Source: an uncultured Bacteroidales bacterium (lineage in GTDB: Bacteria; Bacteroidota; Bacteroidia; Bacteroidales; Paludibacteraceae). Taken from it: a DNA stretch of 64,000 nt. Positions 26,791 through 35,898 of the stretch are shown here, piece after piece (the stretch's first letter is position 1; each line of letters starts with the position of its first letter). The stretch spans positions 62,001-126,000 of the forward strand of contig CACWZZ010000003.1 in NCBI GenBank assembly GCA_902765485.1, read 5' to 3'. Position numbers and translations under genes: made by a program. Under the pieces are notes generated by a model. That model ran no database searches. It saw only the letters and a list, made by a program, of their open reading frames with translations, and was not told the DNA's origin.

Positions 26791-27750
26791 TTATCTGTAT
26801 TTGGCTTCGTCGCAGTCGCCTAAGAGCGAGAGGTACGATTCATAGCGGCTCATGGCTATCTCGCCGTGCTCCACGGCTTCAATCACTGCGCAACCGGGTT
26901 CGTTGGTATGCGTGCAGTTATTAAATCGGCAGTCCGCACTTGTGCGGAAGATCTCGCGGAAATAGTGACTCACCTCTTCTTTCTCCATATCAACCGACCC
27001 GAAACCTTTGATCCCCGGGGTGTCAATCACCGCCGAAACCCCCTCCGGCTCCCCATCAAGGGGAGAGAGAAAATACATCTCCGAGAAGGTGGTGGTATGC
27101 ATACCTTTGTCGTGCGCATCGGAGATCTTACCTGTGCGGGTGAGTTCTTTGCCGAAAAGGGCATTCAAAAGCGTGCTTTTGCCGACTCCCGAATTACCGG
27201 AGAGCAGGGTAGTTTTGCCTGCCAGAAGAGGCAAAATGTCTGACGGCTGAACGCTGATGGCTGACATCTCTATTGTTTCGTAACCGATTGATTCATATAG
27301 CGATCGTAGTTCAGCGAGTTGAGCTAATCCGTCCTCGTTCAGCAAATCTGCCTTATTAAATATAAGGAGCGCGCGCACGCGATAAGCTTCGCAGGTAGCG
27401 AGAAAACGGTCAATAAACGTAGTGGAAGTAACCGGATGGTTGACGGTCACGATGAGCGCCACTTGGTCGATATTTGCCGCCAGAATATGGCTCTCTTTGC
27501 TGAGGTTGGTAGAGCGGCGGATAATATAATTACGCCGCGGCTCCACCTCCGTAATCCAAGCTGTTTGATCGCTTTCTGCTGTCAGAGTGACTTGAACAAA
27601 GTCTCCCACCGCAACGGGGTTGGTCGTACGAATGCCGCGAATGCGGAAATTGCCTTTAATATGACATTCCACACTCGAACCATCGTCCATGCGGACGATG
27701 TAACTGCTACCCGTTGACTTAATGACTAATCCGCGCACTTTGTAGTCCAA
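26791..27750 (-). CDS. rsgA: Ribosome small subunit-dependent GTPase A
   Basis: RsgA is a circularly permuted GTPase that checks 30S maturation. It has the N-terminal OB fold, the NKADLL motif (G4) before [14 protein letters not shown] (G1) and DTPGI (G3), and the C-terminal zinc site ([16 protein letters not shown], with Cys-Cys-His-Cys). Two inserts come from repeats: SVQPSD between G4 and G1, and [11 protein letters not shown] between the switch I threonines and G3, right next to the active centre. Length 319. Confidence 0.95.
   Translation of the reverse strand: MDYKVRGLVIKSTGSSYIVRMDDGSSVECHIKGNFRIRGIRTTNPVAVGDFVQVTLTAESDQTAWITEVEPRRNYIIRRSTNLSKESHILAANIDQVALIVTVNHPVTSTTFIDRFLATCEAYRVRALLIFNKADLLNEDGLAQLAELRSLYESIGYETIEMSAISVQPSDILPLLAGKTTLLSGNSGVGKSTLLNALFGKELTRTGKISDAHDKGMHTTTFSEMYFLSPLDGEPEGVSAVIDTPGIKGFGSVDMEKEEVSHYFREIFRTSADCRFNNCTHTNEPGCAVIEAVEHGEIAMSRYESYLSLLGDCDEAKYR
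27038..27070 (-). repeat. In-frame G/C-rich palindrome in rsgA
   Basis: On the plus strand CCCCCTCC then CTCCCC, ATCAA, GGGGAGAG. It encodes [11 protein letters not shown] beside the G3 motif. Confidence 0.78.
27238..27264 (-). repeat. In-frame CTGANNN heptamer tract in rsgA
   Basis: Plus-strand units CGGCTGA, ACGCTGA, TGGCTGA after GTCTGA. It encodes AISVQPSD. Confidence 0.82.
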
Positions 27751-27755
27751 CGCGA

Positions 27756-28319
27756 CTATACCGTCATGATTTCTTTTTCCTTGGCTGCGTAGAGTGCATC
27801 GACCTTAGCGATGTATTTATCGTGGGTCTTCTGCATCTCTTCCTCTGCGTCTTTCTCGATGTCCTCGCTCAGACCGTTCTTGACGAGTTTCTTAAACTCA
27901 TCAATCGCATCGCGGCGGGCATTTCGGATCGACATCTTGGCGTTCTCTGCTTCGGCTTTGCATTGCTTGCAGAGCTCGCGGCGGCGTTCCTCTGTCAGCG
28001 GCGGAAGGATCAGACGGATCGTTTCTCCGTTGTTGGAGGGCGCGAGACCGATGTTGGAATTGATGATAGCGCGCTCGATCTCACTGATGAGTTTCTTCTC
28101 CCACGGCGTGATGGCGATAGTGCGTGCGTCCGGCGTTGTGACCGTTGCGCAAGAACTCAGCGGCGACATCGTGCCGTAGTACTCGATCTTGATCGGGTCC
28201 AAGATACGCGGGTTGGCTTTACCTGCACGGATGTGCTGGAGCGTGTCGTCCAAGTGAGCGACAGCAGACTGCATTTGCTCTTCGGCTGCAGATTCTAATA
28301 ATTCGAGTTCTTCTTCCAT
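27756..28319 (-). CDS. frr: Ribosome recycling factor
   Basis: RRF splits the 70S ribosome after termination together with EF-G and IF3. The 187-residue protein has the three-helix bundle and the small domain with [19 protein letters not shown] and [12 protein letters not shown]. Spaced 4 bases from pyrH, its usual partner, and 5 bases from rsgA. Confidence 0.96.
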   Translation of the reverse strand: MEEELELLESAAEEQMQSAVAHLDDTLQHIRAGKANPRILDPIKIEYYGTMSPLSSCATVTTPDARTIAITPWEKKLISEIERAIINSNIGLAPSNNGETIRLILPPLTEERRRELCKQCKAEAENAKMSIRNARRDAIDEFKKLVKNGLSEDIEKDAEEEMQKTHDKYIAKVDALYAAKEKEIMTV

Positions 28320-28323
28320 ATTG

Positions 28324-29028
28324 TTAGATTTTTACGAGAGTTCCAATGGGCTCTCCGTTGATTACTTTTTCGAGGTTGCCGTTGATGTCCATGTTAAAGA
28401 CATAGATCGGCAGCCCGTTTTCTTTCGCCATGGCGGTAGCGGTGAGATCCATTACTTTCAGTCCGCGGCGGATCACTTCGTCGTACGTGATCTCGTCGAA
28501 CTTGGTAGCCGTAGGATCTTTCTCCGGGTCAGCGGTGTAGATTCCGTCCACGCGGGTTCCTTTGAGCATCACATCGGCTTTGATCTCCAGCGCGCGGAGT
28601 GACGAGCCGGTGTCGGTGGTGAAATAGGGTGCACCTGTTCCGCCGGCGAGGATCACTACATTGCCTTTCTCCAGCAAGCGGATTGCTTTGGCAGGGCTGT
28701 AGAAATCGCCTATAGGCTCCATGCGGATGGAGGTCAGTACGCGTACGGGCTGACCGATCGCTTCAAGTGCCGAAGCCAATGCCAAGGCATTGATGACCGT
28801 AGCCAACATGCCCATCTGGTCGCCTTTGACACGGTCGAAACCTTTCTGCGCACCGCTTAAGCCGCGGAAGATATTTCCTCCGCCGATGACGATACCCACT
28901 TGCACACCTTTCGCCGCGATCGCTTTCACTTGCTCAGCGTATTCAGCCAGATGAGCGGTGTCAATTCCTTGTTTGCTTGCACCCGCCAGGCTCTCGCCGG
29001 AGAGTTTCAATAAAATGCGTTTAAACAT
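28324..29028 (-). CDS. pyrH: UMP kinase
   Basis: PyrH phosphorylates UMP to UDP with ATP. The ATG at 29028 gives the family start KRILLKLSGESL and a normal 234 residues, with GGGNIFRG, the DQMGMLATVINALAL helix and TADPEKDPTA. The frame stays open upstream but that part lacks family sequence. Confidence 0.96.
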   Translation of the reverse strand: MFKRILLKLSGESLAGASKQGIDTAHLAEYAEQVKAIAAKGVQVGIVIGGGNIFRGLSGAQKGFDRVKGDQMGMLATVINALALASALEAIGQPVRVLTSIRMEPIGDFYSPAKAIRLLEKGNVVILAGGTGAPYFTTDTGSSLRALEIKADVMLKGTRVDGIYTADPEKDPTATKFDEITYDEVIRRGLKVMDLTATAMAKENGLPIYVFNMDINGNLEKVINGEPIGTLVKI

Positions 29029-29032
29029 AGTT

Positions 29033-29560
29033 TTATTCTTTATACCAACTTGCGTACATGGCGTAGTTGTTGGCAATGGTTTTGTTGATCTCTTCGGTCT
29101 GCGCAGGGTCGGCTTTCTTGATAAACTTCGCCGGCACACCTCCCCATATCTCGTGAGGACCGATCTGCGTTCCTTTGAGCACGAGCGCACCTGCAGCCAC
29201 GATCGCTCCTTCTCCCACGTGTGCGCCGTCGAGCAGGGTAGAACCCATTCCGATGAGTGCGTAGTCATCTACGTCTGCGCCGTGGATGGTGACGTTATGT
29301 CCGACGGAGACGTAGTCGCCGAGGGTGATGGTCGATTTCTTGTAGAGCGTGTGGAGCACGGCTCCGTCCTGGATGTTGCAATGCTTGCCGATGGTGATCG
29401 TGTTGACGTCTCCGCGCAGCACGGAGTTGAACCACAGGCTCGTTCCTTCGCCCACCGTCACATCGCCAACGACCGTGGCATTCTCTGCCATGAACACGTC
29501 GTCAGCAATGTGCGGGGTGAGGATCTCGCCGTTTCGATTTATGGTCTTTACGAGTGCCAT
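29033..29560 (-). CDS. Gamma-class carbonic anhydrase-like protein
   Basis: A left-handed beta-helix protein of 175 residues built of hexapeptide repeats. The three metal-binding histidines of the gamma-CA family are visible (AVLHTLY, SVGHNVTIHG). It may be an active carbonic anhydrase or a zinc-binding relative. The gene sits between pyrH (4 bases) and tpiA, separated from the latter by a 9-base repeat tract. Confidence 0.9.
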   Translation of the reverse strand: MALVKTINRNGEILTPHIADDVFMAENATVVGDVTVGEGTSLWFNSVLRGDVNTITIGKHCNIQDGAVLHTLYKKSTITLGDYVSVGHNVTIHGADVDDYALIGMGSTLLDGAHVGEGAIVAAGALVLKGTQIGPHEIWGGVPAKFIKKADPAQTEEINKTIANNYAMYASWYKE

Positions 29561-29605
29561 AGTTAATCTAGTTGAACTAGTTTATCTAGTTAATCTAGTT
29601 TATCG
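29561..29605 (-). repeat. 9-base ACTAGNNNN tandem repeat, five copies, tpiA-gammaCA spacer
   Basis: Plus-strand units AGTTAATCT, AGTTGAACT, AGTTTATCT, AGTTAATCT, AGTTTATCG. The tract includes the tpiA stop codon and ends next to the start of the carbonic anhydrase-like gene. The same family as 20001-20045. Confidence 0.9.
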
Positions 29606-30352
29606 CGCAGCGATGATCGCGAGGAATTTCTCTGCTACGAGAGCTGCTCCACCGATCAGACCGCCATCGATATCCGGGCAAGCGAAGAGCTCTGCTGCGT
29701 TCTTCTCGTTGCAGCTTCCGCCGTAGAGGATCGTGGTGTCCTCTGCTGCCTCTTTGCCGTATTTTTCTGCTACGAGGCTACGGATGTATGCGTGGATCTC
29801 CTCTGCTTGTGCAGGAGTAGCGGTCAGACCTGTTCCGATCGCCCAAACGGGTTCGTATGCGAGGGTGATATTCTTCCACTCCTCAGCGGAAAGACCGAAT
29901 ACAGAACCTTCGAGTTGTGCTTTTACCACCTCGTTCTGCTTGCCTGCTTCGCGCTCCTCTTTCACCTCACCGATGCAGAAGATCACTTTCAGACCGTTAG
30001 CGAGTGCGAGACGCACTTTCTCAGCCAGCATCTCATAGCTCTCTGCGTAGTATTGACGACGCTCGGAGTGACCGAGGATGACGTACTCTGCTCCGGTCGA
30101 TTTCACCATCTCTGCGGAAACCTCACCGGTGTATGCACCCTTCTCATGGTCTGCGCAGTTTTCTGCAGCCACCTTGATCGGCGAACCTTTGAGCAACTCC
30201 GCTACGGTAGCCAGATGGATAAACGGCGTACCGATAACCACGGCGCATGAGGGGTTCTTTACTGCTTCTTTCAACTCGGTAGCCAACGCTACTCCTTCCT
30301 GCAGGTTCTTGTTCATTTTCCAGTTACCTGCAACCATTTTTGTTCTTGCCAT
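29600..30352 (-). CDS. tpiA: Triosephosphate isomerase
   Basis: Glycolytic TIM-barrel enzyme, 250 residues. The lysine of GNWKMNK, the histidine of LGHSERR, the glutamate of [11 protein letters not shown] and the phosphate loop GGSCNEKNA are all present. It follows the BT_3928-like gene by 3 bases. Confidence 0.97.
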   Translation of the reverse strand: MARTKMVAGNWKMNKNLQEGVALATELKEAVKNPSCAVVIGTPFIHLATVAELLKGSPIKVAAENCADHEKGAYTGEVSAEMVKSTGAEYVILGHSERRQYYAESYEMLAEKVRLALANGLKVIFCIGEVKEEREAGKQNEVVKAQLEGSVFGLSAEEWKNITLAYEPVWAIGTGLTATPAQAEEIHAYIRSLVAEKYGKEAAEDTTILYGGSCNEKNAAELFACPDIDGGLIGGAALVAEKFLAIIAAR

Positions 30353-30355
30353 ATT

Positions 30356-31456
30356 CTATAATTGTTTTAAGTTATGCTTTTCTGTAATTATTCCGTTTTG
30401 TACGACGATCAGCCCCGGATTTGCGCGCACGATCGTTTTGAGCGTCACGGGGTCGGTATAGCAGAAAACGCGCTCTGCGGTCTCTTCGTCCCAACCCATT
30501 TGCTGCGCAAAATCATATATGTCTTCTTCGCCGGAACCGGTTAAGCAATACACCGACGAGATACCGACGAGATACCGTGCTATCTTTTGCGCTTGCTCTA
30601 TGTTGGTCTTTTTGAGGTCGTACATAATAATCAGGGTCACGGGTTCTTCGCTCTCCAAGATATCATAGGTGATGTCCTCAAAGTCCATGGTCATGATCTC
30701 GAAGTCATGGATCGGCGCTTCGAAGCCTTTCTTGACGAGTACGGATTTCTGATCGACAAAAGTCCATGTGCTGTCGCCTTTTGGGTAGTTCTCCAGCGTG
30801 AACTCCTGCTGCACGCCGTCTTTTTCGTAGATCAATGTCGTCTCATAGACGTCCGGTTCGGCATCGTCCGGCACTTCCATCAGTTCAGGAATGTTATTTC
30901 CTATTTTGTACGGACGGAAGTCTATCGGCGGCAGATGGGTGTAACTGTATCCCATGATTCCGCCGGCTATTCCTGCTCCGAGAAGGACGATACACAGTTC
31001 CGCCCACCAGCTGAAGGTCTGCGGGATCGCTTTGCGGCAGATGAGCAGAATGATTACCAGAGTCAGAAAGACGATGTTTTTCCAGAAAGTCTGCCAGTTG
31101 GTCAGCACGAGTGCGTCGCCGAAACAGCCGCAGTCGGAGACCGGGTTGGTCAGCGCGATCCAAAGCGTCAACGGCGTCATGACCAAATAGAAAGCCAGCG
31201 AGAGCCAGCTTGTCCAGTTGGTGCGCACGTTGAACAACATACACACACCCAGCAGCCATTCCACCAAGATCAGACACACGGCGGCTACTCCTGCCAAAGG
31301 CAGCAGGTCGGTAAAGAACCCGCCGAACGCCTTGAGGTAATCCTCGATCTTATAGACCGTTCCCAGCGGGTCAACGGCTTTGACGAAACCCGAGAAAAGG
31401 AACGTGAGCGCCAGCAATGTGCGGCTGATGGAGCCGATGATATGTTTAGTTTTCAT
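30356..31456 (-). CDS. BT_3928-like DoxX/MauE family membrane protein with thioredoxin-like C-terminus
   Basis: The N-terminal half (to about 180) has four to five membrane helices and the CGCFGD motif seen in MauE-type proteins; the C-terminal half (from about residue 185) is a soluble domain with thioredoxin-fold character (VTLIIMYDLKKTNIEQAQKI). Relatives are conserved next to tpiA and the DUF1599 gene in Bacteroidales. A role in disulfide or quinone redox chemistry is likely but not shown. The start overlaps the DUF1599 gene by 11 bases. Confidence 0.85.
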   Translation of the reverse strand: MKTKHIIGSISRTLLALTFLFSGFVKAVDPLGTVYKIEDYLKAFGGFFTDLLPLAGVAAVCLILVEWLLGVCMLFNVRTNWTSWLSLAFYLVMTPLTLWIALTNPVSDCGCFGDALVLTNWQTFWKNIVFLTLVIILLICRKAIPQTFSWWAELCIVLLGAGIAGGIMGYSYTHLPPIDFRPYKIGNNIPELMEVPDDAEPDVYETTLIYEKDGVQQEFTLENYPKGDSTWTFVDQKSVLVKKGFEAPIHDFEIMTMDFEDITYDILESEEPVTLIIMYDLKKTNIEQAQKIARYLVGISSVYCLTGSGEEDIYDFAQQMGWDEETAERVFCYTDPVTLKTIVRANPGLIVVQNGIITEKHNLKQL

Positions 31457-31982
31457 AGTGAATCAAATCAAAAATCGCGTAGTTGATAATATCGAAATAA
31501 TTGCCTTCCACGCCTTCGGAAGCAATCGTTTTGCCTTCGTGCTCCAAGATCGTTTTGATGCGGATGATCTTGGCGAAAATCATATCCACGATGCCTTCTT
31601 TGGACATCTCGCGCCATGCTTCGCCGTAGTCGTGATTCTTGCGAATCATCAGCTCCTTGGCTTCGCCAAGCACTTTGTCGTAGTGCTTCATGGCTTCCTC
31701 GTTGCTCATGTCCACGCCGTCCGCATAGCCCTCCCGCTCCTGAATGATGGCGGTAATACCATAATTGACGATCGCGCGCAGGTTTCCCTCTATATCGTCG
31801 CCTACCAGACTTACGCCTGTTTCCTGGCGTTGGCGGATGTTGCAGGCTTTGATGTAGAGTTGGTCGGTAATACCGTGCAGACGGAATATCCGCCACGATG
31901 CACCGTAGTCCTGCATCTTGTCCACGAAGATCGTCCGACATTTGGCGGTCACTTCATCGAATTGTTTGTTTGTATCTGCCAT
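31446..31982 (-). CDS. DUF1599 (nucleotide modification-associated) protein
   Basis: 178 residues made of two related helical halves, each with the KMQDYGASWR / KNHDYGEAWREM motif. The family is linked by profile to phage nucleotide-modification genes, but in Bacteroidota it sits in this housekeeping context. No catalytic role is established. Confidence 0.88.
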   Translation of the reverse strand: MADTNKQFDEVTAKCRTIFVDKMQDYGASWRIFRLHGITDQLYIKACNIRQRQETGVSLVGDDIEGNLRAIVNYGITAIIQEREGYADGVDMSNEEAMKHYDKVLGEAKELMIRKNHDYGEAWREMSKEGIVDMIFAKIIRIKTILEHEGKTIASEGVEGNYFDIINYAIFDLIHYEN

Positions 31983-32025
31983 TTTTTACAATTTACTATT
32001 TTTAAGATTTTGTTCTGTTTACAGC

Positions 32026-32079
32026 GTCTCGTCAACGTCTCGTATGTGTCTCGTATGTGTCTCGTATGTAAGTCGTAGG
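32026..32079 (+). repeat. 11-base tandem repeat downstream of hisS
   Basis: Units GTCTCGTCAAC, then three GTCTCGTATGT, then a partial AAGTCGTAGG. It fills the 125-base hisS-DUF1599 spacer. Confidence 0.92.
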
Positions 32080-32107
32080 CAAAAAGCCCTCAAAAAATGT
32101 ACGATTA

Positions 32108-33421
32108 TTAAGATTTGAGTGCTTTGAGCAGTTCTTCCAGAGAGACTAATCTCTGTTCCCCGGACGCCATGTTTTTGAGCATCACTTTGTTCTGCGCCAT
32201 TTCGTCTCCTCCGACGATCGCCACAAACGGAATATGCTTGCTGTCGGCATAGCCCATCTGCTTCTTCATCTTGGTCGGTTCCGGGAATATCTCGGTGGTG
32301 ATTCCTGCTTCGCGGAGTGCTTTCACCCAGCGTAGCGCATAGCGCAATTCGTCAGTTCCGAAGGTGGCGAAAAGGATTTGTGTCTCGGATTGCAGTTCCT
32401 TTGGGAACAAATCCAGCTCCGTCAACACATCGTAAATACGGTCTGCGCCGAACGAAATTCCGACGCCCGAAACGCCCGGAAGACCGAAAATGCCGGTCAA
32501 ATTATCGTATCGTCCGCCGCCGGTGATAGAGCCGATCTGCGCGTCCAGCGCTTTCACTTCGAAGATCGCTCCGGTGTAGTAATTCAGTCCGCGCGCGAGG
32601 CATAAATCCAGTTCAATATTCAGTTTGACACCCGTTGTTTCGATCAGTCCGAACACTTCTTCCATCTCCTCTACACCCTTCAGTCCGACCTCGCTGGAAG
32701 CAAGGATCGTCCGCAAGGCTGCGAGTTTCTCTGCGGTCGAACCGCTGAGGTTAAGGATGGGTTGGAGTGCCGCTACCGCTTCGTCGGAGAGTCCGCGCTC
32801 GCGCAACTCGTCGTTCACGGCGTCCACGCCGATCTTGTCCAGTTTGTCGATAGCAACGGTAATGTCGATCATCTTGTCCGGCGCTCCGATGACTTCGGCG
32901 ATGCCGGCAAGGATCTTACGGTTGTTGATATGCAGACAGACGTTGATGCCCAGCCGGCGATAGACCTCTTCTACGATCTGGATCAACTCCAGCTCGCCGA
33001 TAAGACTGTCGGATCCGATCACATCCACATCGCACTGGTAGAACTCGCGGTAGCGTCCTTTCTGCGGACGGTCTGCGCGCCAAACAGGCTGGATTTGGAA
33101 CCGCTTGAAGGGGAACGAGATCTCCTCGCGGTGCTGTACCACATAGCGTGCAAAAGGAACGGTCAGATCGTACCGCAGACCTTTCTCCGGCGCAAGAGCG
33201 GCTTTCTCTCCGCTGTTCTGGATGCGGAAGAGCAGCTTGTCGCCTTCCTCGCCGTATTTGCCCATCAGCGTCCCGATATTCTCCATTGCCGGAGTCTCGA
33301 TCTGCTGAAAACCGTACAAACTAAACACACCTTTGATCGTGTCAAAGATATAATTGCGGCGCGCCATCTCGACTTGTCCGAAGTCACGCGTGCCTTTGGG
33401 TATACTTGGTTTCTGTGCCAT
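32108..33421 (-). CDS. hisS: Histidyl-tRNA synthetase
   Basis: Class II synthetase, 437 residues. It starts with [12 protein letters not shown], has motif 2 ([24 protein letters not shown]), the histidine A motif [12 protein letters not shown], and motif 3 [13 protein letters not shown], followed by the anticodon-binding domain. It lies between waaA and the DUF1599 gene. Confidence 0.97.
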   Translation of the reverse strand: MAQKPSIPKGTRDFGQVEMARRNYIFDTIKGVFSLYGFQQIETPAMENIGTLMGKYGEEGDKLLFRIQNSGEKAALAPEKGLRYDLTVPFARYVVQHREEISFPFKRFQIQPVWRADRPQKGRYREFYQCDVDVIGSDSLIGELELIQIVEEVYRRLGINVCLHINNRKILAGIAEVIGAPDKMIDITVAIDKLDKIGVDAVNDELRERGLSDEAVAALQPILNLSGSTAEKLAALRTILASSEVGLKGVEEMEEVFGLIETTGVKLNIELDLCLARGLNYYTGAIFEVKALDAQIGSITGGGRYDNLTGIFGLPGVSGVGISFGADRIYDVLTELDLFPKELQSETQILFATFGTDELRYALRWVKALREAGITTEIFPEPTKMKKQMGYADSKHIPFVAIVGGDEMAQNKVMLKNMASGEQRLVSLEELLKALKS

Positions 33422-33456
33422 AAATCACAAATAATAAATTACAAATTAAAAATCTG
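33422..33456 (-). repeat. AAATNAN heptamer tract in the waaA-hisS spacer
   Basis: Units AAATCAC, AAATAAT, AAATTAC, AAATTAA, AAATCTG. It extends into the last codons of waaA. Confidence 0.75.
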
Positions 33457-34683
33457 TTCATATATTTTCCGGGTTGCCCCTTTTTCGGACTCAACGTACT
33501 GCGCAGCGCAGGAACCCATTTCTTCATAATTATCCAGGGATTCGTTGAGCGCTTTTTCTAATTCTGCTGCGTTTTTAATACTCCGCCCGGCACCTGCATC
33601 TATCAGCCCTTGCGCTTCGCGGAAATGATGGTAATTAGGTCCGAAAACGACGGGCATTCCATATACTGCGGCTTCAATCGTGTTATGGATACCTTCGCCG
33701 AAACCGCCGCCGATATATGCCACTTGCCCGAAGCGATAGATGGAACTCAATAATCCCATAATATCAATAAGTAACACGCGCGCGTGGAGCAAAATATTGC
33801 GGCTGCTGATTGCCGGAGCTGCGCCTTGAGTGATGGCAGAGTAGGTAACCAGCTGACCTTTGAACAGGTTGAAAATAAAATGCAGATGTTTCTCGTTCAA
33901 CTCATGCGGAACAAGTATCAGTTTGCAGTCCGGATTGTCGGACATGTATTGCGCCAGCAGCAGCTCGTCTTCCTGCCATGTGCTGCCCGCAACCACCACG
34001 CGTTTGCTGTTCTCGGCGAACTGCGCAATCGGAGTAAGGTCTTTCGTCCCCTGTAAGCTCGCTTGCTGCACCTGAAGCACGCGGTCAAAACGCGTGTCTC
34101 CCGCCACAGTAACATTCTTCACGCCGTGCATTGCCAAAAGTCTCTCTGACCCCTCGTCCTGAACATACAGGTGCGTGAAGCGTTTCAGCACTTTCAGCTG
34201 ACCTTTGCCCCACCAGCGGAAGAAATATTGATTCGGACGGAAAATGGAACAGATGCTATAACTCGGTATATTCTGTTTCTTCAGCTCGCGGATATATGCC
34301 GGCCAGAACTCGTATTTCACGAAAATAGCCATCTTCGGCTGAAGCGCCTTGATAAACCGTTTCGCATTCCGCCGAGTCGCGAAGGGCAGGTAATAAACCC
34401 CGTCTGCCAACTCATGATTTTTCCGGGCTTCGTACCCCGAAGGGGAGAAGAATGTGACTACTATTTTTGTCCTTTCATCTGCTTTCTTAAGCCTTTCTAT
34501 CAGCGGTCTTGCCTGTTCGAACTCTCCGACCGACGCGGCATGAAACCATATTGCGCCATGTACTTTCGCCCATTCTGATTCGCGACCTTTCGCTAAGGTC
34601 TCTCTCTGGCCACGAACCAACTTTCGGGCTTTCTCATGCCCGAAAAGGGCGGCTATTCGTATGAGTAAAAAATAGAAATACAC
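33439..34683 (-). CDS. waaA: 3-deoxy-D-manno-octulosonic acid transferase
   Basis: WaaA (KdtA) transfers Kdo from CMP-Kdo to lipid IVA at the inner membrane. The 414-residue GT-B protein has the N-terminal membrane anchor, the IWFHAASVGEFEQARPL motif, and the C-terminal GGGFGEGIHNTIEAA loop that binds the donor. Presence of this gene confirms a Gram-negative envelope. It has its own promoter and heads the minus-strand run. Confidence 0.94.
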   Translation of the reverse strand: MYFYFLLIRIAALFGHEKARKLVRGQRETLAKGRESEWAKVHGAIWFHAASVGEFEQARPLIERLKKADERTKIVVTFFSPSGYEARKNHELADGVYYLPFATRRNAKRFIKALQPKMAIFVKYEFWPAYIRELKKQNIPSYSICSIFRPNQYFFRWWGKGQLKVLKRFTHLYVQDEGSERLLAMHGVKNVTVAGDTRFDRVLQVQQASLQGTKDLTPIAQFAENSKRVVVAGSTWQEDELLLAQYMSDNPDCKLILVPHELNEKHLHFIFNLFKGQLVTYSAITQGAAPAISSRNILLHARVLLIDIMGLLSSIYRFGQVAYIGGGFGEGIHNTIEAAVYGMPVVFGPNYHHFREAQGLIDAGAGRSIKNAAELEKALNESLDNYEEMGSCAAQYVESEKGATRKIYEQIFNL

Positions 34684-34716
34684 GATTGGAATTTAAATGT
34701 TTCTTTAAATCGGGTG

Positions 34717-34748
34717 CAAATTTACAAAAAAAAAATCATATACGCAAA
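34717..34748 (-). promoter_or_regulatory. Promoter for waaA
   Basis: On the minus strand TTTG (34748-34745), 20 bases, TAAATTTG (34724-34717). It is divergent from the tsaD promoter. Confidence 0.78.
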
Positions 34749-34753
34749 ATTAA

Positions 34754-34785
34754 TTTGCATAATTGCGAAAAAAGCAGTACTTTTG
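34754..34785 (+). promoter_or_regulatory. Promoter for tsaD
   Basis: TTTG at 34754-34757 and TACTTTTG at 34778-34785. The first ATG is ten bases after the -7 element, so the transcript is nearly leaderless. Confidence 0.82.
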
Positions 34786-34791
34786 CAGTCG

Positions 34792-34826
34792 CAAATGACC
34801 AATGAACAATTACAAATGACCAATAA
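34792..34826 (+). repeat. Heptamer tract over the tsaD start
   Basis: Units CAAATGA, CCAATGA, ACAATTA, CAAATGA, CCAATAA. It supplies both candidate ATG codons of tsaD. Confidence 0.8.
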
Positions 34827-35898
34827 AACTGTCATATTAGCAATAGAATCAAGTTGTGACGACACCTCCTCGGCCGTCATTGTGGACGGCATTCTCCGCA
34901 GCAATGTGATTGCGAGCCAGAAAGTGCATGAAGAATACGGCGGTGTCGTGCCCGAACTGGCGAGCCGCGCGCACCAGCAGAATATTCTGCCCGTTGTGGA
35001 TACAGCGCTCAAGCGCGCCGGAGTGACCAAAGACGAACTCTCTGCGATCGCTTTTACCCGCGGACCGGGACTGCTTGGATCGCTCCTTGTCGGTACCTCT
35101 TTTGCCAAAGGATTGGCACTCGCGCTCCAGATTCCGCTCATAGATGTGAACCACCTTCAAGGGCACATTATGGCGCATTTCGTAGAACCGGGTGAGGAAC
35201 TGATTGCTGCTACGCCGAGCCTGCAAAATGTAGAAATCAAACACCCCTCATTCCCCTTCCTTTGCCTTCTTGTCTCCGGAGGAAACAGCCAGATAGTGCT
35301 CGTCAAAGCCTATAACGATATGCAGATCATAGGACAGACGATTGACGACGCTGCGGGAGAAGCGTTTGACAAATGCGCCAAAGTGCTCGGATTGCCGTAT
35401 CCGGGCGGACCGTGGATCGACAAACTGGCGAAACTGGGAGATCCGGCTAAGTATCCTTTTGCCAAGCCGAATATAACCGGTTATGACTATTCATTCTCCG
35501 GTCTCAAAACATCCTTCCTCTATACCCTCCGCGACATGCTCAAAGCGCACGGAGTGGAGACGATTGACGAGCTGGCTGAGAAAGTGCCAAACCTGCGCGA
35601 AGACATGTGCGCCTCGCTCCAAGCTACCGTCGTTGATATTTTGATGCGCAAACTGAAGAAAGCCGCAAATGATTTGAAAATCAACCAACTAGCGGTAGCT
35701 GGCGGTGTGAGTGCCAATAGTGCGCTCCGACAGGCATTCATTGACTATGGCAAACGCTATCATTGGACGGTCTATATTCCGCCTTTCTCGTTCACAACGG
35801 ACAATGCCGCCATGATATGCCAGGCGGGTTATTTTAAGTATTTGGATAAAGATTTCTGTGCGATAGATGAAGTCCCGTTCGCTAAAACAACTATTTGA
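34795..35898 (+). CDS. tsaD: tRNA N6-adenosine threonylcarbamoyltransferase
   Basis: TsaD makes the t6A37 modification of ANN-decoding tRNAs. The start ILAIESSCDDTSSAV, the metal-binding HLQGHIMAHF and the ATPase motif LLVSGGNSQIVLV are intact; GKRYHWTVYIPPFSFTTDNAAMI closes the fold. ATG 34795 gives 367 residues and ATG 34816 gives 360; the extra seven come from the heptamer tract, so the second may be the ancestral start. A 15-residue insert (around EELIAATPSLQNVE) lies before the SGG motif. Overlaps the exosortase-like gene by 32 bases. Confidence 0.95.
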   Translation: MTNEQLQMTNKTVILAIESSCDDTSSAVIVDGILRSNVIASQKVHEEYGGVVPELASRAHQQNILPVVDTALKRAGVTKDELSAIAFTRGPGLLGSLLVGTSFAKGLALALQIPLIDVNHLQGHIMAHFVEPGEELIAATPSLQNVEIKHPSFPFLCLLVSGGNSQIVLVKAYNDMQIIGQTIDDAAGEAFDKCAKVLGLPYPGGPWIDKLAKLGDPAKYPFAKPNITGYDYSFSGLKTSFLYTLRDMLKAHGVETIDELAEKVPNLREDMCASLQATVVDILMRKLKKAANDLKINQLAVAGGVSANSALRQAFIDYGKRYHWTVYIPPFSFTTDNAAMICQAGYFKYLDKDFCAIDEVPFAKTTI

